Shown: piece by piece, positions 46,800 through 55,798 of the stretch | Position numbering within the stretch: the first letter of the stretch is position 1 | How the letters are laid out: every line of letters starts with the position of its first letter | DNA from: Herbidospora daliensis | GTDB taxonomy: Bacteria > Actinomycetota > Actinomycetes > Streptosporangiales > Streptosporangiaceae | Direction: 5' to 3' | Assembly: GCF_001570585.1 (NCBI RefSeq) | Contig: NZ_BBXF01000001.1 | Location: forward strand, 675,691 to 739,690 | DNA: 64,000 bases | Notes under the pieces: model-generated | What the model saw: only the letters and a program-made list of their open reading frames with translations | Databases searched by the model: none | What the model was told of the DNA's origin: nothing | Position numbers and translations under genes: made by a program

Positions 46800-47141
46800 T
46801 CACCGTTGATCGCTTGGAAGACCCCCCATGTTCAGCGGCCCCCAGAATGCGCGGGAGTCCCCGTAAATCGGTGGGACAACGTGGCTCTCACGTGCCCTTA
46901 CGTATTGCTCACTGAGACGATGAGCCGCCCCGGCGACGCTGTGGGCGTAGGTGGCGAGAGGGTGCCCGCGACGACTGAGGCCGGGAGCCTGCCACCAGAT
47001 CACCACCCCATCGGCCCGCGCGATCAGGCCATGCCAGATGCACACCGCCACCAGGCCGCGATTGAGCTCGACGAGGTAACTGGGCACGTTGCGCCTGGCC
47101 AGTTCGGCGATGAGTTGTTCTCCGGCCATGCGGGCGCTCAC
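46800..47141 (-). CDS. Small conserved-looking protein, partner of the XRE regulator region
   Basis: A ~113-aa protein starting with GTG that overlaps the stop of the upstream small gene (GTGA). The N-terminus reads A-G-E-Q-L-I-A-E-L-A-R-R and contains L-V-A-V-C-I-W-H-G-L-I-A-R-A-D-G-V-V-I-W-W, a beta-rich Trp-containing segment I recall from small actinomycete proteins near XRE regulators (recollection, not checked). A second start at 47129 is possible. Function unknown. Confidence 0.5.
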   Translation of the reverse strand: MSARMAGEQLIAELARRNVPSYLVELNRGLVAVCIWHGLIARADGVVIWWQAPGLSRRGHPLATYAHSVAGAAHRLSEQYVRARESHVVPPIYGDSRAFWGPLNMGGLPSDQR

Positions 47142-47371
47142 CAGCCCACCACCGGACCAGCCATTTCGGCCGTGCGCATCCGGTCACGAAGATCGTGGAT
47201 GTCGGTGGAGTCGACGATCACGGGGCAGGTGGCGGGCCAGGCCGCGAAGGCCCAGAACCGTCGACTGGCGACGCCGTAGAAGACCACCCAGGCCGATTCG
47301 ACGAGATCGAGACCCGCAGCCGTCGCCCTCATCGCCGCGTCCCAGTTGGGTTCCCCGGGCTCAGTCTTCAC
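47138..47371 (-). CDS. Small conserved-looking protein, first of the pair
   Basis: About 77 residues from a GTG start, or 64 from the ATG at 47332. Core: A-A-G-L-D-L-V-E-S-A-W-V-V-F-Y-G-V-A-S-R-R then I-V-D-S-T-D-I-H-D-L-R-D-R-M-R-T-A-E-M. No known domain. It is co-translated with the following small gene and divergent from the XRE regulator about 275 bp away, suggesting the three belong together. Confidence 0.5.
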   Translation of the reverse strand: MKTEPGEPNWDAAMRATAAGLDLVESAWVVFYGVASRRFWAFAAWPATCPVIVDSTDIHDLRDRMRTAEMAGPVVGW

Positions 47372-47646
47372 TCCCGGTGGACCGTTTATGTCCCGGTACC
47401 GTACGCCTCTAGCATGTTGCACGGGTCGCGCACCTCCACGTGTGCGATCAAGGATCCGTCCTCGTGTGCTCGCACTTGGGCGGATCCGACTTATCCGGCA
47501 TTTGCGGCAAGAGTTGATCGTCTGCCACTTACTCGGGATCTGCCGCAAGCATGTCTAGACTCGTAGTTGGATGACCACGGATTCCTTGTCCGCATGGCGT
47601 CCGCACTCTGCGGACAAACAAATCCGCCACGACCGAAGGGCCGATC

Positions 47647-48852
47647 TTGGAGAAATTCGGCGCAGCCTTACGCCGTCTGCGTGGTGATCTCACGACTCGC
47701 GAACTCGCCAGCCGTGCCGCCGTATCCAAGAGCCACATTTCCGATTTGGAGACAGGCCGACGCGCTCCCAGCGCACAAGTCGCCACTGCTCTCGACAGGG
47801 CGCTTTCCGCCAACGGCGAGTTGGTCGCGCTCTACTCCCGATCGATCTCTGCCGCACCGCATTACCAAGCACCCGCAGAAGCATCGGGAACGACGGACTA
47901 CGTTTCGGAGATCCGAGACACGAACCTCCACCTGATCGCTCTCGACTCACGGTACGGAGGAACCGGAATCGCGGACGTCGCGCTTCAGGCGTTCCGTTCC
48001 GCAAGGCGAACGATCGCGACCGGGGCGCACACCGCCAACGAAACCGACCTCCAGGCCGCCACAGGCGAAACCGGTGAGATCGCTGCTTGGTGCCTGTACG
48101 ACGGAGACCGACTGGACGAGTCACGCGTCGTCACCCACGAGGCGATGTTCATGTCCCGGCTCGCAGGTGACCGGGCCATGGAACTCTTCTCACTCTCCCA
48201 TCTGGCCCTGATCGACCTACATCAGCGACACTCACGCGACGCCTTACGCATCGCCGAGAGCGTCATGGATCCCGGATTCGTCGCCCCTCGGCTCGGAGCT
48301 CTTTTCAAGATCCGGGCAGCCCGCGCGCTGGCTCAATCAGGAGACCGGCGCCGATCGCTCGAGACTCTCGCCCAGGCCGAGAGCGCGTTGCTCGACTCGG
48401 TTCATCCGCATGACCCTCACTGGACGTGGTGGCTGGACTCCTCGGAGATGGCTGTTCAAAGAGGCCTGCTCTATCTGGAGTTGGGTGAGTACTCGGCGGC
48501 GATGCCTCACCTAAACGACGCCGCGCACGGCCGGATACGCCGCGACCCCTACGCCCCGGCGAATGGCACGAGCATCACAGCGCACGGCGAAGAATGGGGC
48601 CGCGCGGCGTACAACGACCTGATTCATCTCTTCCTGGCGCTGGCCATGGCGGAGGCGTGGTCAGACGCCGAGTCGATCGCCGCGACTGTCACCGAGTTCA
48701 CCCGCGAGGTGGTCTCGGCCCGCAGTGAGGTGATGTTGAAGACGGCCGTCAGGCTCGTCTTCTCGGCAAGTCCTCAGGGGGGACCATCAGGGAGCCTGCT
48801 CGATCTCTCGGAGGAAATCTGCCGCGCTCGAGCGTGGTCCGTCACTCGGTAG
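47647..48852 (+). CDS. XRE regulator with helical-repeat (TPR-like) domain
   Basis: A 401-aa protein. The HTH spans residues 5-55: A-L-R-R-L-R-G-D-L-T-T-R-E-L-A-S-R-A-A-V-S-K-S-H-I-S-D-L-E-T-G. The remaining ~330 residues are helical with repeat-like spacing, as in Streptomyces NsdA/BldB-neighbour-type regulators. It starts with TTG, with AAGGG eight bases upstream. It may set the element's lysogeny-like state or control the two small divergent genes. A hairpin follows its stop. Confidence 0.8.
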   Translation: MEKFGAALRRLRGDLTTRELASRAAVSKSHISDLETGRRAPSAQVATALDRALSANGELVALYSRSISAAPHYQAPAEASGTTDYVSEIRDTNLHLIALDSRYGGTGIADVALQAFRSARRTIATGAHTANETDLQAATGETGEIAAWCLYDGDRLDESRVVTHEAMFMSRLAGDRAMELFSLSHLALIDLHQRHSRDALRIAESVMDPGFVAPRLGALFKIRAARALAQSGDRRRSLETLAQAESALLDSVHPHDPHWTWWLDSSEMAVQRGLLYLELGEYSAAMPHLNDAAHGRIRRDPYAPANGTSITAHGEEWGRAAYNDLIHLFLALAMAEAWSDAESIAATVTEFTREVVSARSEVMLKTAVRLVFSASPQGGPSGSLLDLSEEICRARAWSVTR

Positions 48853-49172
48853 AAAACCGTGCCGTGATGCGTCCATAGAAGTGCACGTCGGCGCACTTCT
48901 TCATAATGCGCAATACTGCCGATATGTCATTGCATATGACGCGGACGACACAAGAGCCACAAATGCATTGCTCTTTGTGCTGGATTAATTCTCAAAGACA
49001 GCATGCATCATATTGATGGATACACAAGCGATTGAGTATATCCATTTCCTTGAACAGAGGCGCCGCAACTTCAACACGATGGCTTTCTGCCCAGATAACC
49101 GATCGCCGGCCGACTATGACGGAGATTCGAGGTAAGCGATCATCCAAATGCATCCTCATGGAAGTAACGAGT
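48853..49172. other. AT-richer intergenic region between convergent genes
   Basis: Apart from the hairpin at 48877-48900 I see no gene or recognisable element. GC content drops clearly from about 48900 and stays low through the NTPase-kinase gene, marking a composition boundary. Confidence 0.5.
48877..48900 (+). terminator. Hairpin after the XRE regulator gene
   Basis: AGAAGTGC (48877-48884) and GCACTTCT (48893-48900) pair perfectly with an 8-base loop, 25 bases after the stop. No long T-run follows, so terminator function is probable but not certain. Confidence 0.45.
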
Positions 49173-51848
49173 TCAATCGTCGACCGACGAAATACCGCCT
49201 CCACGCATCAGCCTCTCAACAGGAAGGACGACGGCATTCGCGAGGGAGACGTTACAAACGGTACAATGAGTGACGACCAGAGGGCTGATATGCCCGTGAA
49301 TACAGGCGTAGCCGGATAGAATCTCAGTTGGCGCTTCCCCCCAATAATCGGGGCGCATCATCGAGCGGATATCGACAGGGCGAGTGTCCGTCACCTCCCA
49401 ACCTTGTTCAGACGGGGTCGAGGAGTCATCAGAGGTGAAAGTTTGGCCCTCCGGAGTCAAGCGTAGGGCGTCGATAATATCTGCTGGAACACGAAAACGA
49501 TCCTCGGGATGGAGTGCGACTATTTTTCTAATCACCTCGCGTAGCTGTGGAGTCGCATCGAAACCCTCCATAATCAAGTTCCCACTGATTATATTGGCCA
49601 CCACAGCTGGTAAATTATCTGCATTCTCATACGGAATCCGACCGGTCAGCGCAAAGCACATAACCACTCCGAGGGAATAGATGTCACCCCTGATGTCGAC
49701 AGGCATGCTGGAGATGCTTTCTGGAGACATGTACGCGGGGGTGCCGATCAGAAGGTTCGCATCGGTGACAACGGTCATATCTGAGCGTTTAGCAATTCCG
49801 AAGTCAATGATGACCGCTCCCGATGAAGGCGTCATCATAATGTTGGATGGCTTAAGATCGAGGCGAAAGACTCCTTGTAGCCTTAAATATTCTAGAGCTT
49901 CGGCCACCTGTAACGCCATCAGTGTCACATCCTCAGACGGAAGAGGTCCTTGGGTGTCAACCAATTCCTGGAGCGTAATCCCATCAATCAGATCCATGAT
50001 AAGGATAGGTAGGCCGTCGTCTCCAGAAATGACCTCCAGAGTTCGGACAATGCGCGGATGACGAAGCACGACCGCGATCGTGGCTTCTCGGTCGTAACGA
50101 GACGCCAGCTCAGGATTCAAGCGGTCGCCACTGTGTGGCATCTTAACGGCGACTTCACGTCTAAGTCTTTTGTCGCGAGCGCGGTAGACACGGCTCATTC
50201 CGCCTTCCCCGATCAGTTCGACCAGTTCGTATCGATCAGCAATGGTCCGCAATACCGACTCCAACACGGTCCCGTCCATAGACTGGCCAGCGGATCCCGC
50301 AGTTGTAGAAGTGTCCAAACCCAGCGGTACTCGGAGTGACACAGCTAGCGCCGCACGCTCGCTCTCATTGCCCCATGCAATGCCCAGAAGTTGAGCCGCA
50401 ACCTCATCGGCGAGTTTGTAAGAGACGACACCGCCTTCAGCCTCTTGGCCGACCATCGTGGCGTCTGCGCGCTCAGGGTCGCGCACCACGACAAGAATTT
50501 CATGGTCTGTCAGGTGACGCAGGAGACGATTGACGCTTCGGCGGGCGATACGAAGGAGCGGATCTAGTTCAGGTTCCTCGGCGGAACCCTCAATATCCAG
50601 TACTGTGAAGGAATCCCCTTGCCGCCTGAGAATCCAGTCCACAACGTAATAGCCCATCAGCCGCCATCGATCCTCGTCGATCTCCTCACGGAACAACCGC
50701 TCGCGGTGTCCTCTGCTGAAATACGCTCCTAGCAATTCCTCCAGCCGGGCGTAGAAAGCCACACGGACTTTGTCTGCATCATCGATTACTAAGAAAGGGC
50801 GGCCTCGCTCCCAGCGGATAAGATCTCCGAATTCTTGGAGAAGGCGACGCGGAACCCCTCGCGCCTTGAAGCGTAAATAGCTTGCGAGCTCATGGGCCGC
50901 TGGCGAGTCCCCGTCCTTTAGAACATGCTTGACGAGCATGTCAGGCGCATGCCAAATACAGGGAACATAGCGGCGCCATGCGAAAACACTTTCGTACACA
51001 CCGTTGCCTCGACTGGAATCACGGACCGCGTGGTCATGGAGATCGGGTCCAGCGGCCACCAAGAAATGCGCTCCACGCATTGTCAACGTATTTTTGATAC
51101 TACTGAGCAGGTGTTGCACTTCGTTCAGCCCATCCGGGCTTGATGTCAATTTATCGACTTCATCGAGGACGATTACGAGGTGTACCTTCGCTACTTTTCG
51201 ACGCCACCAGCGCCGGGCCGGTGCCGGGCGGCTGAGGAGCTTTATGATACGAGCTAGGTCGTGTTCGACATCGCTTTCCGCATAGGTGAGGTAAGAAGCC
51301 TCCATGGCGAGCGACTTGGTGCGTTTGGTGGAAAAGCCGACGCTCGGGACGAGCCAACCCGCCGGACCACTGAGCTTCTTAATGGCTGTACCCACCCCCA
51401 GCTGCAGCGAGGTCCCACGCTCCGACGCATCGGATCGGGTTTGCTTTATCCCGATCGACGTTCTAATGTATGCCAACATGAGCGCACGCTGAGTTGTTTC
51501 ATCCAGGCGTGCAATGACGTTCTCATCCGCGAGCGCCTCATAAAGACGGCGAACGATCGCGAACAATAGATGCTCTGCCGCAATGGGGCGTGCGACATTA
51601 ATAATGATCGGTACCACGATTTCGCCGGTCGTAGTGCTGGAGATGACTCCCAGAGCTTGCATTATAATTGTACTTTTCCCCACACCGCGGAATCCGGTGA
51701 TAAGAAACGTTCCACCCTTGGACTGTTCAAGTCGCTGCCTGAGCTCTTGAATAAGGCCCTGATTACCAAGAAGGGGAAGATCCTTCTCATCCACTTGAAG
51801 TGGTTCGTGAACGTATCGAAAAGATTCTTTCAGGGGTAGCCTTAGCAT
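49173..51848 (-). CDS. AAA-type NTPase fused to Hanks-type kinase and zinc ribbon
   Basis: An 891-aa single polypeptide. Residues 20-350 form a P-loop NTPase with Walker A G-F-R-G-V-G-K-S-T (52-60) and Walker B H-L-V-I-V-L-D-E-V-D-K (223-233). A winged-helix-like region follows (about 425-485). Residues 540-800 are a Ser/Thr kinase: G-E-G-G-M-S-R-V, Lys569, catalytic loop R-L-D-L-K-P-S-N with Asp664, D-F-G 682-684 and S-P-E 708-710. The residue before Asp664 is Leu, so it is a non-RD kinase. The tail has C849-x3-H853...C862-x2-C865, a zinc ribbon. Low-GC codon use. Nucleotide-sensing switch, possibly phage defence (inference). Confidence 0.85.
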   Translation of the reverse strand: MLRLPLKESFRYVHEPLQVDEKDLPLLGNQGLIQELRQRLEQSKGGTFLITGFRGVGKSTIIMQALGVISSTTTGEIVVPIIINVARPIAAEHLLFAIVRRLYEALADENVIARLDETTQRALMLAYIRTSIGIKQTRSDASERGTSLQLGVGTAIKKLSGPAGWLVPSVGFSTKRTKSLAMEASYLTYAESDVEHDLARIIKLLSRPAPARRWWRRKVAKVHLVIVLDEVDKLTSSPDGLNEVQHLLSSIKNTLTMRGAHFLVAAGPDLHDHAVRDSSRGNGVYESVFAWRRYVPCIWHAPDMLVKHVLKDGDSPAAHELASYLRFKARGVPRRLLQEFGDLIRWERGRPFLVIDDADKVRVAFYARLEELLGAYFSRGHRERLFREEIDEDRWRLMGYYVVDWILRRQGDSFTVLDIEGSAEEPELDPLLRIARRSVNRLLRHLTDHEILVVVRDPERADATMVGQEAEGGVVSYKLADEVAAQLLGIAWGNESERAALAVSLRVPLGLDTSTTAGSAGQSMDGTVLESVLRTIADRYELVELIGEGGMSRVYRARDKRLRREVAVKMPHSGDRLNPELASRYDREATIAVVLRHPRIVRTLEVISGDDGLPILIMDLIDGITLQELVDTQGPLPSEDVTLMALQVAEALEYLRLQGVFRLDLKPSNIMMTPSSGAVIIDFGIAKRSDMTVVTDANLLIGTPAYMSPESISSMPVDIRGDIYSLGVVMCFALTGRIPYENADNLPAVVANIISGNLIMEGFDATPQLREVIRKIVALHPEDRFRVPADIIDALRLTPEGQTFTSDDSSTPSEQGWEVTDTRPVDIRSMMRPDYWGEAPTEILSGYACIHGHISPLVVTHCTVCNVSLANAVVLPVERLMRGGGISSVDD

Positions 51849-52241
51849 CTATCCCCAGCCTCCCAACACGCTTGTTTCAACTATTGAGCGTAGTCATATG
51901 ATCACCCATGGTGGGCGACATTGGCAATAGCTGGCCTACGATCACGAACTATCAAAATTCTTCGCCATGAGGGAGCGCACAGTTCGCAGCTAGCTACAAC
52001 GAGGAGGGCTTGCGGGATCGTTCGGCAAGGGTGGCGGCACTATTCGGCCGCCCAAAACGTCGAGTTGAACTAAAGTGTTAGTCATCAATGACCGTAATCG
52101 ACCCGCAGTCACCTTGGCTGATAGCGCGACCTCGTGAGGCGCCGGAGCTTGCTTCCGCCGTAGCCATCCTCCGCCCGCCGAACTCGATTTGCTCGCCCTA
52201 CAGGTCCCCATGGCATTCCGCCGGCCCACCACTCCCGCCGT
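51849..52241. other. Intergenic region between rep and the NTPase-kinase gene
   Basis: About 390 bp without a convincing gene. It should contain the promoter of the minus-strand NTPase-kinase gene. GC content rises again towards the rep side. Short open frames here have no ribosome-binding site or recognisable sequence. Confidence 0.45.
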
Positions 52242-53660
52242 TCAACTCTGAGAAACCTGCCGTCGTTCGTTCTCACGCTTGATGCGCCGGGCCGTCGACA
52301 CCTGTTGCCGAGCGATCTCGGCCCAGAAGTGTTCGCCCTTGCCGTGCCCACTCCCCGCGTACCGCCACTGCAACATGGTCACCGTCTCCCGGTCATCCTC
52401 TGCCAGTCCCAAGGACGCGCGAGCCAACGACCTCCGGTAGTTCGCGCGGACCTGGCGGAGAGCGCCCAAGGTCGTCGAGTACTGGCGGGACCTGGTCGAG
52501 AAGTGGCCCCGATAACCGAGCATGTGCGCCCACTGTTTGAGTCGTAGGCGGTCGAAGCCCGGCATCATCGACAGCGCCCAGCAGGTGTAGATCATCCTCC
52601 GGGCGTGCTCGCTCACCTTGAGGTCGTCGATCTGTTCGGGACGTCTCACCCGCCGGTCCACCGTTCCCGCCGACTCAGCGCCCTTGGTGGCGTACTTAGC
52701 GATGTAGGCCGCCACCCTGCCGTCTGTCATGCCGCCCAGTTCCGCGCCGAGGTAGACCGGCTGCACGTCGAGTTGCCGACCCCACCGCAGGACGACGCGA
52801 CGCCCCTCGTCTCCGCGTACTCCTGTCAAGGCCGTCACCTTTACTCGTTCGGCAGTTCGCCTGATCGCCTCGTCCAGCAGGGGAACGGTTGCCCAGGACG
52901 GAGGAGGATCGCCAGGACCGGCCGGGCCGTCGAGCCGAATCACGGCGTGGAAGTGAACCAAGCCGCGCGTCTGGTATTCGGCAACCTTGGCGTAGGAGAC
53001 GCGCAGGTTCCGCCGCAACTCGGCACGGGAGATGCCACGCTGCCCGGCGAGGGTGGTCAGCACGTCCCGAGTGAAGCAGCGCCACAGCTCCCCGGCATGA
53101 GCGTTCCACAGGACCGCGCCCGAGTAGTCGAAGCAGTCCGCGCAGATGGGCTGTCCTAGCCGCGAGTCGTCCTGACCATGACGCACCCGGCACCCTTCCG
53201 GCCGCCCATGCACACAGAGCGGATCGCCCCGCCGAGGACGGCACAACAGAGCCTTGCCCGCACGCTCACGACGGGAGTGCACCGCCCCGAAGGACGGCGC
53301 GGTGAACGTGGCGAACACGCGAGGATGCGCGCTGACCTCCTCTGGCACGCCCTTGCCGCCCTGCAACCCGGAGATGATCAGGTGGAAGGTGTCGTCTCGG
53401 TACACCTCAGAGCAGGCCGGGCACCGGGAGGCCCGCCTGTTTCCGCAGGCGGTCAGCAGGTAGCCGGTAGGTTCGTCAGCCGTCCGGTAGGTCTCGACGA
53501 TCTCGCCGGTCTGCGCGTCGGCAACGTACCGCTCACCATGCAGCCGGATCGGTTGAGCGCACCCACCCGTGGCCTTGACCATCTGCTGCCAGCGAGGAAA
53601 GTCCGGCAGCCCCGCCCGTTCGGCAGCGGCGTACATGTCGGCGGTGAAGGGACCGGTCAT
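52242..53660 (-). CDS. RepSA-like HUH replication initiator
   Basis: A 472-aa replication initiator of the pSAM2/RepSA type. Cys-rich N-terminal zinc region (A-C-G-N-R-R-A-S-R-C-P-A-C), then D-C-F-D-Y-S-G-A-V-L-W-N-A-H, the HUH metal motif G-L-V-H-F-H-A-V-I-R-L-D-G, and the catalytic-tyrosine region Y-I-A-K-Y-A-T-K-G. It nicks DNA at an origin for rolling-circle replication of the excised circle. The ATG is set by a four-base ATGA overlap with the preceding small gene; the longer frame upstream is discounted. Confidence 0.92.
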   Translation of the reverse strand: MTGPFTADMYAAAERAGLPDFPRWQQMVKATGGCAQPIRLHGERYVADAQTGEIVETYRTADEPTGYLLTACGNRRASRCPACSEVYRDDTFHLIISGLQGGKGVPEEVSAHPRVFATFTAPSFGAVHSRRERAGKALLCRPRRGDPLCVHGRPEGCRVRHGQDDSRLGQPICADCFDYSGAVLWNAHAGELWRCFTRDVLTTLAGQRGISRAELRRNLRVSYAKVAEYQTRGLVHFHAVIRLDGPAGPGDPPPSWATVPLLDEAIRRTAERVKVTALTGVRGDEGRRVVLRWGRQLDVQPVYLGAELGGMTDGRVAAYIAKYATKGAESAGTVDRRVRRPEQIDDLKVSEHARRMIYTCWALSMMPGFDRLRLKQWAHMLGYRGHFSTRSRQYSTTLGALRQVRANYRRSLARASLGLAEDDRETVTMLQWRYAGSGHGKGEHFWAEIARQQVSTARRIKRENERRQVSQS

Positions 53661-53833
53661 GAGGCCATCGCCTCCTCGCCAGTAGACGAGGAGGCGGGTT
53701 CGTCGATGTCGCCACTGATCTCGACACCGAGGATGCAGCCGATTCGCTGCCACTTCTGTTCTGACCACCGGGGGCGTTCGGCAGCTTTCTTCCTGCCCCA
53801 CTCACGAGCTGAGGTTGCAGGGCGCAAAGTCAA
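53657..53833 (-). CDS. Small protein translationally coupled to Rep
   Basis: A 58-aa protein starting at TTG. The start is decided by a perfect AGGAGG seven bases upstream. The sequence is basic then acidic (S-A-R-E-W-G-R-K-K; S-E-Q-K-W-Q-R-I-G-C-I-L-G-V-E-I). Its TGA overlaps the rep ATG. Similar-sized genes precede rep in other actinomycete elements; a regulator of Rep or excision factor is possible but unproven. Confidence 0.7.
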   Translation of the reverse strand: MTLRPATSAREWGRKKAAERPRWSEQKWQRIGCILGVEISGDIDEPASSSTGEEAMAS

Positions 53834-54222
53834 GCGGTGACCTCCTAACTCTCGAAGGAGTGGAGGCACGCCAGAAAGCAAGCTCACAGGTGGGGCCGTC
53901 GCCGCGCGCAGCAGTGCCAGCGCTGACGACAAGCCCAGACGAGTCGCTTCATCGAGAGTTATTTGGAGGCAATCATGTATTGGCTATTTGGTGTGGAAAC
54001 GTTCTCCACTGGCGCCACCCGGCGGCCGAGAGCCCACCCCAGCCTCATCTTTTATTTTTGTTTGTTGGCTTAGGTCAGCGATTCGCGGTCGAACAAACCG
54101 CTGGGGAGCTACCCCGCGCCAGGCGCCACCCCGGCATGCGACTCGTAGTTGCCTGAGAGCCACTCGCGTGTCTCCGTGCCATCTACAACTACCAGGCCAC
54201 ACCGACAGTTCCCGAACGTGAT
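53834..54222. other. Intergenic region between integrase and the rep operon
   Basis: About 390 bp. It holds the AGGAGG site of the rep operon at 53841-53846 and presumably the operon promoter. An AT-rich patch lies near 54050-54070. I see no credible gene. Confidence 0.5.
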
Positions 54223-55764
54223 TCAGCCTTCAGACCAAATGGGGTCCAGGAGGTCGGGATTGAATACTTTGCTCCCCTTGATCCCCGGATAAACGATCAC
54301 CGCTCGAAACGCCTCGCGCAGATAGGCCCGCTTCGTGGACAGCGGCATACCGCCTTCCTCCTCCGGCAGATACCAGCGTCGACGGAAGTCCTCCACATCG
54401 ATGACCTGCCGGGCCGTCTCGCGCTCCACCGCCGCCGTGTGCCTCTTCGACTCGCCGCGAAGGCGAGCGATGGTCTTCTCCAGGTCGCCGGCCAACTGGA
54501 AGAACAGGTCATTGGACATGCCGCCGGAATTCCACTGAACAGAGAGCGCCTTAAGACGTACTTGCGCGTCGTTCAGTTCTTTCGCGCCCGCCCACTCCTG
54601 AGGCCGGACTCCCTGCCGCCGGCCCATCTCCTTGTCTTCGAGACTCGCCAGCAGCGCCTCAGAGATGAACTCGTCCACGAGGTCACCCCGCCGCGAGACA
54701 CCACCGCAGCCGCCCTCTGACTTGGACGGGCAGGCATATGCGTGCTGCCTGACATCCGTCTGCCCGGTCACCCGCAGTTTGGTGTTGCACAGAACGCCGT
54801 CCGGCCCCGCCTTCCCACACCGCAGGATGCCGACCAGCAGATAGCGCGCGTCCCGGTAGTCCGGCGAATGAGCCGGACCAAGTTCGCCGTTCCGCCGGAC
54901 GAAGTGACCCTTTCGCCCGTCGAACATGTCGCGGATGGTCTGCCATTCCTCCGGAGAGATGATCGTCTCCCAGACGCCTTCCACCGGGTTGCCGTCAGGA
55001 CCACGGACGAGTTCCCCGCCGATCTCCCGCCACCCGCACAGACGCGGGTTCGTCAGCACGACCTTGAGCGACCGCGAGATCCAGTCGTTGCCGAGGCTGG
55101 TCTTCACGCCGAGGCGCTGCCACTCCATGACGATCGAATACACCGACCGGCCACCGATGAAGTCCCGGGCCGCCTTGCGCACAAGATCGGCCTCAGCCGG
55201 GTCGAGAGTGCGTCGGTCGTCCTTCCACCCGAACGGTCGAGGCCCGCCACTCGGTACGCCGCGCTGTGCCCGCGACTGGTGAGAAGTGCGCATCCGGCGC
55301 TGCATCTTGCGGACCTCCATCTTGGAGATCACCGCCCCGAACAGGCCCATGCTCTCCACGTCTTCGCTGTACAGGTCCTTGACCTGCCGCTTGTCGGCGT
55401 AGACCCGCCCGTCGCGGTGAGTGAAGGCATCCACGACCCGCTCGTAGTCACCGGGACGCCGCACCAGCCTGTCATCAGCGACAACGACCAGGCCGGAAAC
55501 AGGAGCGCCCTCGGACAGCTTGCCCGCCTTGAGGACCTTCAGCAGGAGCTCGAAGTCATCGCGCACTACATCCATCTTGGCGGCCGACTTGTCGTTGTCG
55601 GTGAACTCCGCCACCACGACCCAGCCATTCTGCTTGGCTGTCTCGTGGTTGATGCGGTGCTGGTCCTCCACGCTGTGCTCATCCCGCCGAAGGTCGGCGG
55701 AGGCGCGAGCGTAGGACACGACCGGGATCATCCCGCTGGTCAGCGCTACCGAGAGCTTCTGCAT
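54223..55764 (-). CDS. int: Large serine recombinase (integrase)
   Basis: A 513-aa serine integrase. Resolvase domain: S-Y-A-R-A-S with catalytic Ser22 and downstream D-D-R-L-V-R-R. Recombinase domain: G-G-P-R-P-F-G-W-K-D-D-R. Zinc ribbon with C-x-x-A-G...C-N-T-K and Y-A-C-P...G-C-G-G. C-terminal coiled coil (about 390-440). The ATG at 55764 follows a weak GAGG; an upstream TTG (55791) begins inside the attR core, and an internal ATG is also possible. The gene is adjacent to attR, as expected. In the integrated state its upstream DNA is host coding sequence. Confidence 0.94.
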   Translation of the reverse strand: MQKLSVALTSGMIPVVSYARASADLRRDEHSVEDQHRINHETAKQNGWVVVAEFTDNDKSAAKMDVVRDDFELLLKVLKAGKLSEGAPVSGLVVVADDRLVRRPGDYERVVDAFTHRDGRVYADKRQVKDLYSEDVESMGLFGAVISKMEVRKMQRRMRTSHQSRAQRGVPSGGPRPFGWKDDRRTLDPAEADLVRKAARDFIGGRSVYSIVMEWQRLGVKTSLGNDWISRSLKVVLTNPRLCGWREIGGELVRGPDGNPVEGVWETIISPEEWQTIRDMFDGRKGHFVRRNGELGPAHSPDYRDARYLLVGILRCGKAGPDGVLCNTKLRVTGQTDVRQHAYACPSKSEGGCGGVSRRGDLVDEFISEALLASLEDKEMGRRQGVRPQEWAGAKELNDAQVRLKALSVQWNSGGMSNDLFFQLAGDLEKTIARLRGESKRHTAAVERETARQVIDVEDFRRRWYLPEEEGGMPLSTKRAYLREAFRAVIVYPGIKGSKVFNPDLLDPIWSEG

Positions 55765-55790
55765 GCGCCTCATCATGCATGAGATGCGCA

Positions 55791-55798
55791 ACTACAAC
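55791..55798. repeat. attR core (ACTACAAC)
   Basis: Identical to attL at 43634-43641. Host reading frame resumes immediately after it with the L-L-Y-R-E-E-E-R-E segment that normally follows N-H-Y-N in this reductase family. Confidence 0.85.

Noticed and set aside
51990-52351. Two ~80-aa minus-strand frames after rep
   Set aside because: One overlaps the rep 3' end in another frame, neither has a ribosome-binding site, and the sequences are Arg/Pro/Ser-rich without protein-like patterning.
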